Shown here: positions 1-8,895 of the stretch, in pieces
How the letters are laid out: each line of letters begins with the position of its first letter
How positions within the stretch are numbered: position 1 is the stretch's first letter
Source: Acidobacteriota bacterium
GTDB lineage: Bacteria; Acidobacteriota; Terriglobia; Acidiferrales; UBA7541
NCBI GenBank assembly: GCA_003224055.1
Contig: QHYE01000012.1
Span: forward strand, 1-42,732
Direction of reading: 5' to 3'
Length of the DNA: 42,732 bases
Translations under genes and position numbers: made by a program
The notes under the pieces: generated by a model
What the model saw: the letters and a program-made list of their open reading frames with translations, nothing else
What the model was told of the DNA's origin: nothing
Databases searched by the model: none

Positions 1-850
<850 letters not shown>

Positions 851-860
851 CTAAAGTAGT

Positions 861-898
861 CGTGGCTCAACCCGCTATGGTGTGCGGGTCATGCCACG
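861..898 (+). other. Two-tier hairpin just after 16S
   Basis: Immediately after the anti-SD lies CGTGGC (861-866), TCA, ACCCGC (870-875), an 8-nt loop, GCGGGT (884-889), CAT, GCCACG (893-898). The two 6-bp stems are separated by a symmetric 3x3 internal loop. It could be an rRNA-processing structure in the 3' trailer. The function is inferred only from position. Confidence 0.5.
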
Positions 899-1052
899 CA
901 ATGCATCTCTAAGCTCTCACGGGCCGCGGGGATGCACGTTTCGAGTTTCTCGCGCTGCCCTTCTTCGGCCTTGGCTGAAGTCACGGCAGTTTCGGGCAGA
1001 TTCTGGCAGATCGTGTCGAGTCAAAGAGAACAACAATTTATATTTGTGCCTC

Positions 1053-1082
1053 AGGGCCGCTGAGAAATCAGCGGCCCTTTTT
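1053..1082 (+). terminator. Strong intrinsic terminator closing the 16S transcript
   Basis: A perfect 11-bp stem, AGGGCCGCTGA / TCAGCGGCCCT, closes a GAAA tetraloop (1064-1067) and is followed by five T residues. This is a textbook Rho-independent terminator about 200 nt after the 16S 3' end. Nothing resembling tRNA-Ile/Ala or 23S lies between, so the 16S appears transcribed alone. The rest of 851-1198 holds no gene I can support. Confidence 0.9.
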
Positions 1083-1198
1083 GCTTTCTCCCAATTATCT
1101 CTATTCATGAAAACTGGTTAGCTTTTGACCCTACGGAACGCCAAGAATTTCGCAACATCACTCGCGTACAACCTCAAGCGGACTCAGCTTTTTTCCCT

Positions 1199-1582
1199 TT
1201 ATGGCAGCGGGTAGAGCTGCACTTCCGACATCGGGAAGTCTTTGCGATTATCGGTGAGCAATGCACAACCACGCTCGATCGCAATAGCAGCCACTATCGT
1301 ATCCGCGAGAGTCAACGTGTGGCCCTTCCGCGCCCAGGTGTGTTTCAGCCTGCCTGCAAGCCGCGCGCTCGTTCCGGTGAGCTCGTACAACTCCAGTCCT
1401 CTGAGCAGCGCTTCCGTCCTGCCTTCCTCGGCGGGCCGCATGCCCGCATAGATTTCTGCGATGTTGAGCGTCGTAGTCGAGAGGATATGCCCGCCGCGCA
1501 CCAGCCCGGCAAGCCATTCCCTGCGCTGGTTCCTGAGGCGGAGGACGTCAATCAGGAGCGATGTGTCCAGCAGCAGCTTCAT
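1199..1582 (-). CDS. VapC-like PIN-domain ribonuclease toxin
   Basis: This 127-aa protein has the PIN fold signature of type II toxin VapC, a Mg-dependent RNase. The acidic catalytic residues are in place: D6 in LLLDTSLLID, E43 in NIAEIYAG, D94 in LADTIVAA and D111 in LLTDNRKDF, with D115 nearby. The length is normal for VapC. The start overlaps the stop of the upstream antitoxin gene as ATGA (4 bp), so the pair is almost certainly co-translated as one operon on the minus strand. In known VapBC systems the toxin is held inactive by the antitoxin and cuts tRNA or rRNA when released; the target here cannot be read from sequence. Confidence 0.9.
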   Translation of the reverse strand: MKLLLDTSLLIDVLRLRNQRREWLAGLVRGGHILSTTTLNIAEIYAGMRPAEEGRTEALLRGLELYELTGTSARLAGRLKHTWARKGHTLTLADTIVAAIAIERGCALLTDNRKDFPMSEVQLYPLP

Positions 1583-1854
1583 TTCTTCGCGCGCCGCTGC
1601 TTTCTCGTGCGCCTTGTTTCGCTCTCCTGCCGGAGCTCACGCACCCACGTCCCCGCGCCGCGAGCCAGCTCGGGGTGATCCGCATCTTTCCAGGCAGGAG
1701 TGTCGCTTTCGAGGAATCGCAGCAGCTTTTTCCGCCGCACGGCTTCCCGGGCGGTTTCGACCAGGAAGGCGCTACGGCCCCTGGGCCCGACAATCGAGTC
1801 TATTTCCTTCACCAGATCGTGGGGCAGCAGGATATGGGCGCGTTTGCTTTTCAT
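1579..1854 (-). CDS. VapB-like antitoxin (ribbon-helix-helix type)
   Basis: This 91-aa protein precedes and overlaps the PIN toxin gene. The N-terminal 45 residues fit a ribbon-helix-helix DNA-binding domain: a short strand (RAHILLPHDLV), then helices with GPRGRSAFLVETAREAV. The C-terminal half is highly charged and ends in a very basic tail, as expected of a flexible toxin-binding region. Antitoxins of this type bind the toxin and repress their own promoter. A pair of near-identical 11-bp direct repeats lies just upstream (1869-1905) and is a plausible operator. The RHH assignment is by pattern, not by a profile search. Confidence 0.8.
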   Translation of the reverse strand: MKSKRAHILLPHDLVKEIDSIVGPRGRSAFLVETAREAVRRKKLLRFLESDTPAWKDADHPELARGAGTWVRELRQESETRRTRKQRRAKK

Positions 1855-1868
1855 GAAATCACACTCGC

Positions 1869-1905
1869 TATGTGCCTATCTAGTGTATCATGAATATGTG
1901 CGTAT
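1869..1905 (-). promoter_or_regulatory. Candidate autoregulatory operator of the vapBC-like operon
   Basis: The direct repeat TATGTGCCTAT (1869-1879) / TATGTGCGTAT (1895-1905) matches at 10 of 11 positions with 26-bp periodicity. It sits 15-51 bp upstream of the antitoxin start, where a promoter should be. Repeats in phase at two to three helical turns are typical of RHH autorepressor sites. The assignment is inferred. The rest of 1855-2122 shows no gene. Confidence 0.4.
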
Positions 1906-2122
1906 AGCAGCGTGTTCATGCCTGTTGTCGCGCCCCGCCAATTCTCACTGCTTTTACTTACTCGCGGTCCAGGGCGCGACTGTGTCTCAAAAGGGACAGA
2001 CCTGCCTTTACCGAAACTCCTAAACTCCTTCTGCGTGGGAGCTCTCCTCTCCGTGGACACCTACTCTCTCTGCGGCAGGGGATCTCCTGATTTTCCCGCT
2101 CGGTAAAGAAGGAGATGTAGAC

Positions 2123-2275
2123 ATGCTTGGATTAATCGCCTTGGTTTTGATTGTTCTTTGGCTGCTTGGGTTTCTCGCATTTCACGTCAGTGCCAGTTTG
2201 GTTCACCTTTTGCTTGTCGTGGGCCTCGTGCTTCTCATTTTGCATTTCGTAAGGGGCGGGACCAGAACAGCATAA
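2123..2275 (+). CDS. Small hydrophobic membrane protein (lmo0937/DUF5670-like)
   Basis: A 50-aa ORF starts with ATG at 2123, 9 nt after a good Shine-Dalgarno (AAGGAG, 2108-2113). The product is two closely spaced hydrophobic segments (about 3-20 and 24-42) ending in a short basic tail, HFVRGGTRTA. Size and pattern match the lmo0937/DUF5670 family of tiny two-helix membrane proteins common in soil bacteria, some of them stress-induced; the function is unknown. It stands alone between the toxin-antitoxin operon and a secreted protein gene. Confidence 0.8.
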   Translation: MLGLIALVLIVLWLLGFLAFHVSASLVHLLLVVGLVLLILHFVRGGTRTA

Positions 2276-2451
2276 GTTGATCGCGGTGCGCTGCAGACGT
2301 GGAATGCCAGCCGGACTGGGACGTGCTCCATTTTTTGTCCGTTGTTACCGGGATGGTTTGAATTTGAAGACGATGAAACGAGTTCACGAAAACAGAGGAG
2401 TGAATGACTTTACGCTCCTCAGAATCAAAAGAACAAAAAGGAGAAAACTTC

Positions 2452-2829
2452 ATGAAGAATAAATTGCTGTTGAGTATGGTCGCCGCGTCCACGTTGTTGA
2501 TGGTTCCGGCGATTGCTTCTAGCGGGGACAAGAGCGCCGAAGTCCGCACCTTGACGGGCTGTTTGACTAAGGCCGAGGGGGTTCACGAGTATAAGCTAAC
2601 AACCGAAAATGGTGCCACCTGGGAGCTTCACAGCAAGACAGTCAGACTCTCGCCTCACAGGGGTCATACCGTAACCGTGACCGGCAAAGTGCGAACTGCC
2701 GACCTGCACGGCGCCAAAGAGAAAGTCAAAGATGAAATGAAAGAGCACGGCATGGACAAGGACTCTACCGAACACGGCCATCTCAAGGTGACCAACATCA
2801 GTATGGTCAGCGATAGCTGCAAGAAGTAA
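2452..2829 (+). CDS. Small secreted protein, OB-fold-like (DUF5818-like)
   Basis: This 125-aa protein starts at ATG 2452, preceded by AAAAAGGAGA with proper spacing; an upstream in-frame start lacks this site. Residues 1-22 form a Sec signal peptide (MKNKLLLSMVAAS...AIASS). The mature part has the pattern LTGCLTKAEGVHEYKLTT, then GHTVTVTGKV, then VTNISMVSDSC. This resembles small Acidobacteriota exported proteins with an OB-like beta barrel (DUF5818-type); two Cys residues could form a disulfide. A lysine/histidine-rich insert lies around residues 85-105. Function unknown. Confidence 0.8.
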   Translation: MKNKLLLSMVAASTLLMVPAIASSGDKSAEVRTLTGCLTKAEGVHEYKLTTENGATWELHSKTVRLSPHRGHTVTVTGKVRTADLHGAKEKVKDEMKEHGMDKDSTEHGHLKVTNISMVSDSCKK

Positions 2830-2866
2830 CGACCGCGGTCTCTGGAACCGTTAAGAAAAAAGCTTG

Positions 2867-2906
2867 AAGCCCATTCTTCGCCTTCTTTGCGATGTGTGGG
2901 CTTTCT
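2867..2906 (+). terminator. Weak terminator-like hairpin
   Basis: AAGCCCA (2867-2873) pairs with TGGGCTT (2897-2903) around a long loop that contains a smaller CGC/GCG hairpin, followed by a short T-rich stretch. It is well placed after the secreted-protein gene but imperfect. The remainder of 2830-3154 shows no gene. Confidence 0.35.
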
Positions 2907-3154
2907 GTCTTGGGAGGTGTGCGTTACTTCTGCAGCCAGGGATGCAGCCGACTACACTTCCCGCGGTGCATTCGTTGGACTTTAGCCAGACTTCATTCCT
3001 GTGAATCCACGGTGGGCACGTTGCAAACGAAACTTCTTGGGAGTAGGCTCGGAAAAGCCTCACCCCTCCCGTCTCCTCAACCCGTGGTTCCGTGAGGCCA
3101 GACCCCATCTCCTGGATGCTGGATTCAGTCACCCGGAGGAGGAGGACAATTCTC

Positions 3155-3601
3155 ATGTCAGCGGAAAACAAAGCCATTGTCCGCCGGCTCTACGGAGAAG
3201 TCTGGAATGGTCGGCGACTCGAAATCGTGAACGAAATAATCTCCCCCAGCCACGCTCTTCATGACAACAATACCCCCGGTTCTTCCATTGGTCCTGAACA
3301 CTATAAACGCACGGTCACTCGGTTCCTGACGGGTTTCCCTGATCTGCGCTTCTCGATCGAAGATGTCGTTGCCGAAGAAGAGAAGCTGGCTGTTTCTTGG
3401 AACTTTTCCGGTACCCACAAAGGTAAGTACATGGGGATTTCCGCCACTAACACGAAAGTGTCGGTCGATGGAATCACGATCCATCACATCGTGAATGGGA
3501 AGATCATGGATTCGTACGTCAGCTGGGACGCTCTGGGTATGATGCAACAACTCGGCGCCGTTCCTGCCACGGGGAAGGCAAAGGACGCCTCCGCTCCCTG
3601 A
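3155..3601 (+). CDS. SnoaL-like / ester cyclase family protein
   Basis: This 148-aa protein is of the SnoaL-like NTF2-fold family. The start at ATG 3155 is chosen because a strong GGAGGAGGAGG tract lies just upstream (3135-3145). Typical features are an N-terminal helix with NKAIVRRLYGEVWNGRRLEIV, then the DxNTPG-like loop, GPEHYKRTVTRFLTGFPDLRFSIEDVVAEEEKLAVSW, and the late GITIHHIVNGKIMDSYVSWD. Members include polyketide cyclases and many uncharacterised small-molecule-binding proteins. There is no biosynthetic neighbourhood here, so no substrate can be assigned. Confidence 0.85.
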   Translation: MSAENKAIVRRLYGEVWNGRRLEIVNEIISPSHALHDNNTPGSSIGPEHYKRTVTRFLTGFPDLRFSIEDVVAEEEKLAVSWNFSGTHKGKYMGISATNTKVSVDGITIHHIVNGKIMDSYVSWDALGMMQQLGAVPATGKAKDASAP

Positions 3602-3712
3602 GTTCTCACCGTCCAGGAAGCAAGGACCTGGGCTCTCGCATAGCCCTCACATTCTTTTCTAGTTGAAACGATTCTTCCCCCTCCGTCACTACTCAATAGG
3701 AGGCAGTACACT

Positions 3713-3922
3713 TTGCCAGCACACTTATCTTCGATGATCGAGCCCGTTTACGATATCCTGATCGAGGATGCAGACGGCCGCCACCTCCGATTGGAACGCC
3801 TCCGGGACCTCGAAATTGCGCGGCAGCGTTTGCCCATGCTTGCAGCACAATACCCTGGCACTCGGCTCATCCTCTGGAATCATAAAACGCGCGACATCTT
3901 GGCCGCGACCGAAGGCTATTAG
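3713..3922 (+). CDS. Small hypothetical protein with TTG start
   Basis: A 69-aa ORF. A strong Shine-Dalgarno AGGAGG at 3698-3703 lies 9 nt before TTG 3713, which supports TTG as the real start over the internal ATG at 3734. The product is hydrophilic with a beta/helix pattern (YDILIEDADGRHLRLERLRDLEIARQRLPMLAAQYPGTRLILWNHKTRDILA). It looks like a small folded domain, without motifs I recognise. It stands alone between the SnoaL-like and DUF4410-like genes. Function unknown. Confidence 0.6.
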   Translation: MPAHLSSMIEPVYDILIEDADGRHLRLERLRDLEIARQRLPMLAAQYPGTRLILWNHKTRDILAATEGY

Positions 3923-4084
3923 AGCGGCCACCAAGCGACGCGTGGGACAAATCGATTGGGATTGGTACGCCGAATGCTGGCTTGTCCTTCAGGTTACTGG
4001 ACCGTTCCTTTTTACAGTCTTGTGTCATCATACTTGCCGGGCTTACCCCAGTCCGCCCAACCGTTCGCGCTGCGAGGCAAACCC

Positions 4085-4891
4085 ATGAAGCTTTTTCGCC
4101 TGGTCCTGCTGTTCCTCTTGTTTGCTCCCATCGCCAATTCTGTTCCGAGCGGGAGTGCGGCAGAGACTCCTGTGGCTTTGCGCGTGACGCAAGGCTCGAG
4201 CGCAAATCCCGGCAATTCCAAGGTTGTGTATGTCAAAGATTTTGAACTGGAAGTCGTGCGCCGCAGTGCGGACAAGAACTCGCCATCGGGGAGCGCGTCA
4301 GACCCTGCGTCAGGCGAGCCTGCTGGTGCTGCGCCCAGTGCGCCGCGCCCTCCTTTGAGCTCGGCGACTGCCGGCCCATCCAACAAGACCTCGAGCTCGC
4401 CCGCGATAGCATCGTCGGCGGACTCCAGGGCCGAAAACAGCCCTGCCGTCCGGGCGAACGCCCTCGTGAACGCCCTGTCCGAAAGCCTTGTGAATGCTTT
4501 GGAGAAGGCGGGCTATACCGTTCATCGACAGCGAGCTGGTGAGGCACCGCCACAAACCGGCTTGCGCATCCGAGGCGTCTTTGCGGAGCCCGACGAACAG
4601 AACCGCATCCGGCGCCTGGTCGTCGGAGGAGATTCAACCACGCCGAAGATGTTGCTCTATGTCGGTGTCGACGACCTGACACGTCCCGAACAGCCGTTAT
4701 ACGAGCTCGCCAAGCCACCCAACAAAGATGCCAGACGTGGCCCGGTCATTACCGTGACGTCGTTTTCTCCCGTAGCCCGCTTTGAGTTGGATAAGAACCC
4801 CTCGGACGATGACCTCAAGAAAATTACGGGGGACATCGTTGCGGATCTGAATGCGTTACTGCGCGCAAATCCAACGGTGGTATCCCAGTGA
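4085..4891 (+). CDS. Secreted DUF4410-like protein
   Basis: This 268-aa protein starts at ATG 4085, where the signal peptide begins (MKLFRLVLLFLLFAPIANS). After the signal comes a strand containing VVYVKDFELEV, then a roughly 60-residue Ser/Ala/Pro-rich low-complexity linker. The C-terminal domain has ALVNALSESLVNALEKAGYTVHR, GLRIRGVFAEPDEQNRIRRLVVG and DIVADLNALLRAN. The order 'VxDF strand, paired helices with LV.AL, GxF strand' fits DUF4410, exported proteins of unknown role. The long internal linker is unusual for the family. There is no lipobox Cys, so it is probably periplasmic. Confidence 0.65.
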   Translation: MKLFRLVLLFLLFAPIANSVPSGSAAETPVALRVTQGSSANPGNSKVVYVKDFELEVVRRSADKNSPSGSASDPASGEPAGAAPSAPRPPLSSATAGPSNKTSSSPAIASSADSRAENSPAVRANALVNALSESLVNALEKAGYTVHRQRAGEAPPQTGLRIRGVFAEPDEQNRIRRLVVGGDSTTPKMLLYVGVDDLTRPEQPLYELAKPPNKDARRGPVITVTSFSPVARFELDKNPSDDDLKKITGDIVADLNALLRANPTVVSQ

Positions 4892-5013
4892 AAGAATAGG
4901 GATGCCGCGTGCTGCCTGCAGAAATCAATTGCGTACTCAACATCAATAACCTTAAGAACAAGCCGCTACTTGACGTGCGTTTTGTTCACCCCCTGCGATT
5001 CTAGAATTAAGGC

Positions 5014-7530
5014 ATGACCCAGCCTTCCAAAGGCGCTGCTCTCTTCCTCGCTCTCTTTGGGCTCCCTTTTTCGGGTGCCGGACTCTTTTTCATCTACGCA
5101 CAGATCGTAAGCAGGGCAAATTTCAAGCCGGGCGACGCGATTCTCGGCGTCATGTTCGGTTTGGTCTTTGCCGCAATCGGAGCAAGGTTGATGTACGCAG
5201 CGATTGGCGGCTACGGACGCCTGAAGAAGCAGGCTGCGATCGAAGAGGGGAATCCACTCTCCCCGTGGCTGTGGCGCACGGACTGGGCCAGCCGCCGTGC
5301 AGAAAGCCTGAACCAGAAGACTGAAATCACATACTGGGTGATCTGCATTTTCTGTAACATGATCCTGCTCCCGGTGGTCGGAGGGCTTGCACCGAAGATG
5401 GTGCACAGCGGTGATCCACGCGCCTTCCTGCTTCTCGGCTTCGGCTTGATTGGCGTGATCCTCCTCGCAAACGCAGTTCGCGCGACGATTCGTCACCGGC
5501 GCTTCGGCAATACCTATTTCGAATTCAATGCGCTGCCTTTTTCCCCGGGCGACCGCGTCGGCGGAAGGATTCATTTGAAGCTCGAAACGCAGGCTGCGCA
5601 CGGCATCGACCTGCGCCTCTCCTGCGCTCGTAAAGTCGTCTCGGGCTCTGGCGACAGCAGCACCACGCGTGAAGTGGTTCTCTGGCAGGCCGAGCAAAAT
5701 GTTCCCTCGGGAACTGTGGGCCCGGGACCGCTCGGCCGCATGATTCCGGTGGACTTCGCGCTTCCCGCGGAGAGTTACGTCACCAACCACGATAATCCGA
5801 ATGATCAGATTCTCTGGCTGCTCCACGCGCAAGCCGACGTTCCCGGCGTGGACTACTCCGACGATTTCGAATTGCCCGTCTTCCGGAGTGCGGCATCGGC
5901 TGAGGCGGCGCGCGTTTCGCAATCGCAAGCCTCTTCCGGGGCGGAGGCATCCGGCTTTCCCGCGGCGCCCGCCGAGTCGGATTCCAGCGCCGTGGCGCAG
6001 CCGGCGCAGACGAAAGTCATCGTCTCGATGCATTCGGGCGGCACTGAGTTTTGTTTTCCGGCGTTTCGCAATCCGGGCCGCGCTCTTGGGCTTCTTGTAT
6101 TCACGTTGATTTGGAGCGGCGTGGTCTATTTCCTCTATTCGCACGCTCCCTTGTTTTTCTTCGTCGTTTTTGGATTGTTCGATCTGCTTCTAGTCTACGG
6201 CGTCTTGCACGTCACGCTGGGAAGCGCTCGAATCGGCGTGGCCAACGGTGAAATCCTTTCGCGCACGGGCATTCTTGGACTCGGTTCCACGCGGCGGATT
6301 CCGGCTTCCGATGTAGCCTCGATTGTGCCCGTCGTCAGCATGCAGCAGGGTGGCGGCTCGGGAAATGCGCTCTATGCAATCCGCTTGCGATTGAAGAATG
6401 GGCGCAAATACACTCTCGCGGACGAAATCGATAGCCGCCAGGAGGCTCGCTGGGTCGTTTCGCAGATCGAAACGCTCGCAGGCCTGAAACTCGATACGCA
6501 TGTCGAAGTGGATTCAACGTTTGGTGTCTCGTCTCCGCCTCCGCAACCGGGGACCGGCCAAGTCTTCACCCGGCCCCAACCGAAAAAGTCCGTGGTCGCC
6601 TCCATCGGTATATTTGCCTTGGTCACAGTGGCAATGTTTGGCTGGGTCTTCTGGCGGACGCCCACGGGTGCCTCGCGTGGGAGTGGCTCGCGCGCCGCAG
6701 CAGCGTCGCGTCCGAATCCGGTTTCACATCGCCTCTTCTCCGCTCCCGTGACGGACGCGGATGTCGAACGCGTGCTTGCGTTGCCAGCGCAGGATCAAGC
6801 GGAAGAACTCCTGGAGCGCGCGATTGGCCGCGACGAACGTGCGCTCGAATTGTTCGATCAGCATGTCGAAGGATGGATCGGGCATATCCGCATGAGCGAT
6901 CGCATGAGGCAACTGGAGCAGCGCTCTCAGTTTTCCAAAGACCTCCGTGTGCGCTACGCCAACGCGGACATCAATCTTGCACTGGACGGGTGGCAGAAGA
7001 ACGAGCGCGCCGCCGGTCTGCTGATTGAACGTGCGCGCACCGACGAGCACTATCGGGCCGCAGCCGTCTATTTTCTCGGCATGCTCGCGGGACGCGGTGT
7101 GGATTACGACCACATCCACGGCGTGCTGCTCGAGTACGCGCGGAATGACAAAGACGCCACGGTGAGGCAGTGGGCCGTCGAAGGCATGCGTTATCTCGGC
7201 AAAGACGAAGTTCTCGATGAGTTGTTTACTTCGTTTACGGAGGATCCGTCCACATCCGTGCGCCACCGCGCCAGGTGCAACATCTCCGATTGCGGTAACT
7301 TCACGCGCAAGCAGCGCATGAAGATGGTGCCCAAGTTCATTGATCTGGCAATGAATTCCCGAACGAATTCCCAAATGCGCAACTGGTGCTTCCTCGCGCT
7401 CCAGGAAATTACGGACGAAAGGCTACCGGCAGACGCAGTCGTTTGGAGCCGCTGGTATCAGGAGCACAGCGCCGAAAAAATGGCGGAGTTCGAACGCCTG
7501 AACTGGTGGCAAGTCCGCGGCGACGAATAG
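5014..7530 (+). CDS. Large multi-spanning membrane protein with C-terminal HEAT-like helices
   Basis: An 838-aa protein I cannot name. Residues about 8-65 hold two membrane helices, and about 105-155 two more. A beta-rich soluble part follows (GRIHLKLETQ..., 180-290), then an Ala/Ser/Pro linker. Two further helices lie near 350-400, followed by a PH-like segment (IGVANGEILSRTGILGLGS, ASDVASIVPVV) and a single helix at about 525-545. The last 250 residues are helical, with repeat-like units (YRAAAVYFLGMLAG, VRQWAVEGMRYLG, MRNWCFLALQEITDE) resembling HEAT repeats. The first half recalls DUF3592-type membrane proteins. It probably sits in the inner membrane with a scaffold domain on one face; the function is unknown. 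Confidence 0.75.
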   Translation: MTQPSKGAALFLALFGLPFSGAGLFFIYAQIVSRANFKPGDAILGVMFGLVFAAIGARLMYAAIGGYGRLKKQAAIEEGNPLSPWLWRTDWASRRAESLNQKTEITYWVICIFCNMILLPVVGGLAPKMVHSGDPRAFLLLGFGLIGVILLANAVRATIRHRRFGNTYFEFNALPFSPGDRVGGRIHLKLETQAAHGIDLRLSCARKVVSGSGDSSTTREVVLWQAEQNVPSGTVGPGPLGRMIPVDFALPAESYVTNHDNPNDQILWLLHAQADVPGVDYSDDFELPVFRSAASAEAARVSQSQASSGAEASGFPAAPAESDSSAVAQPAQTKVIVSMHSGGTEFCFPAFRNPGRALGLLVFTLIWSGVVYFLYSHAPLFFFVVFGLFDLLLVYGVLHVTLGSARIGVANGEILSRTGILGLGSTRRIPASDVASIVPVVSMQQGGGSGNALYAIRLRLKNGRKYTLADEIDSRQEARWVVSQIETLAGLKLDTHVEVDSTFGVSSPPPQPGTGQVFTRPQPKKSVVASIGIFALVTVAMFGWVFWRTPTGASRGSGSRAAAASRPNPVSHRLFSAPVTDADVERVLALPAQDQAEELLERAIGRDERALELFDQHVEGWIGHIRMSDRMRQLEQRSQFSKDLRVRYANADINLALDGWQKNERAAGLLIERARTDEHYRAAAVYFLGMLAGRGVDYDHIHGVLLEYARNDKDATVRQWAVEGMRYLGKDEVLDELFTSFTEDPSTSVRHRARCNISDCGNFTRKQRMKMVPKFIDLAMNSRTNSQMRNWCFLALQEITDERLPADAVVWSRWYQEHSAEKMAEFERLNWWQVRGDE

Positions 7531-7581
7531 CGTGCGGTTCTGCAAACGGCAGATCTTCTTGCGAGCAGGCGATAACGAATG

Positions 7582-8070
7582 TCAGCTCTGGCCCGCGGCT
7601 TTGGCCATCTTCGCCATCCATTCCTCGGAGCGGCGCTGCATCTCGGCAGGCGCGACGTCTTCCACGTGTTGCGCCAGGCCCCAGTGGTGGCCGAAGGGGT
7701 CGGTGACTTTGCCGTAGCGATCGCCCCAGAATTGGTCCATCAGTGGCATGTCTACCTTTGCTCCTGCGCTGACGGCACGATTGAACATCGCATCCACATT
7801 TTCCGTGTACAGGAACATGGAAACGGGATTCACGGCGCCGGGCGATGGCGCGCGTGTCATCCTGGGAATTTCATCGGCGAGCATGATCCGAGAATCGCCG
7901 ATTTGAATTTCGGCGTGCATGATCATGCCGCCCGGTCCCGGCATACGCATGATTTCCTTTGCACCGAAAACCGATTTGTAAAAGTCGATCGCCTGGGCTG
8001 CGTTCTTGCAAGTCAGTCCCGGCGTAATCGTGTGATACCCCTCGGGGATAGCGCGGACAGGATTCGGCAT
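7582..8070 (-). CDS. VOC-superfamily protein, PhnB/YdcE-like glyoxalase
   Basis: A 162-aa vicinal-oxygen-chelate fold protein. The start has a perfect AGGAGG five nt upstream on the minus strand. PhnB-type signatures are visible: ITPGLTCKNAAQAIDFYKSVFGAKEI at the N terminus, MIMHAEIQIGDSRIMLADE in the middle, and FWGDRYGKVTDPFGHHWGLAQH at the end. These proteins bind a metal with His/Glu residues and include glyoxalase- and antibiotic-resistance-like proteins; the actual substrate is unknown. It is transcribed divergently from the DinB-family gene, sharing the 8071-8266 intergenic region. Confidence 0.9.
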   Translation of the reverse strand: MPNPVRAIPEGYHTITPGLTCKNAAQAIDFYKSVFGAKEIMRMPGPGGMIMHAEIQIGDSRIMLADEIPRMTRAPSPGAVNPVSMFLYTENVDAMFNRAVSAGAKVDMPLMDQFWGDRYGKVTDPFGHHWGLAQHVEDVAPAEMQRRSEEWMAKMAKAAGQS

Positions 8071-8266
8071 GATGGCCTCCTAATTCTTTTGGACGTGCGC
8101 GCAATGGAAACGGGAGGAAGACCGGCAGTACAATGCGCGTAAGCGTGTAAATACTCCTCGGCGTCGTTCCTGTCAACAGGGCCGCTTACCCGGAGAGCCG
8201 AAAGCTGACGCAGTTTTTTCCGGGAGTGAGAATCCACGCAGAAGCTGCCGCAGGAGGTTTATCTCT

Positions 8267-8881
8267 ATGAATTATGAATTCCTCGTTGAAACGTATGAGA
8301 CCGAACGGATCAAAGTGGTGAGCGTCTGGAGTGAATTTCAAGACGCCGATCTCCCCGTACGCCCACGCTCGGGCGACCCGCGAGGCCGCAGCGTACACGA
8401 ACAGATGGTGCATCAGTGCGTGAGCGAAGATCTGTGGTTCCGGAATATGCTGGGAATCGACGTCAATGCACCGCCACTGCCGGCCACAGAGACGCGGTTG
8501 GAATTTATGAAGCGATACGAGGAGGACAGCGGGAAGCGGCTGGAAGTGCTGCGCGCGAGGGATGACTCCTGGTGGGAATCTGATACGAAGTTTTTTGACG
8601 TGAAGCGATCCTGCGCTTGGGTCATCGTTCGGAGAATTGCACATACCGCACATCATCGGGGCCAGCAGATGGCCATGCTGCGCATGTTGGGACGCGATGT
8701 GCACAGTAACTACGGGCCAACTGCTGACACGGGCGGACTGATGCAAAACCATGCGCCGACGATCTACGCCTATCCGAGCCTGCAGGCGCTGTTCGATGGT
8801 GAAATGGACGGCGGCGCGAAGGTACCCCTACCGGGCGGCGGTGGCAAAGCCGTGACCGAACGCCCTTCGGACCAAGTCTGA
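8267..8881 (+). CDS. DinB-family putative metal-dependent hydrolase
   Basis: A 204-aa DinB/YfiT-like four-helix-bundle protein. The start ATG has AGGAGG 9 nt upstream. The His triad typical of the fold is visible: H49 in the first helix (VHEQMVHQCVSED), and H126 with H129/H130 in AHTAHHRGQQMAMLR. The family includes thiol-dependent S-transferases (bacillithiol or mycothiol) and damage-inducible proteins, but most members lack a known reaction. The C-terminal 40 residues look extended and Gly/Pro-rich. Confidence 0.85.
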   Translation: MNYEFLVETYETERIKVVSVWSEFQDADLPVRPRSGDPRGRSVHEQMVHQCVSEDLWFRNMLGIDVNAPPLPATETRLEFMKRYEEDSGKRLEVLRARDDSWWESDTKFFDVKRSCAWVIVRRIAHTAHHRGQQMAMLRMLGRDVHSNYGPTADTGGLMQNHAPTIYAYPSLQALFDGEMDGGAKVPLPGGGGKAVTERPSDQV

Positions 8882-8895
8882 CCCGGATCTGTTAG

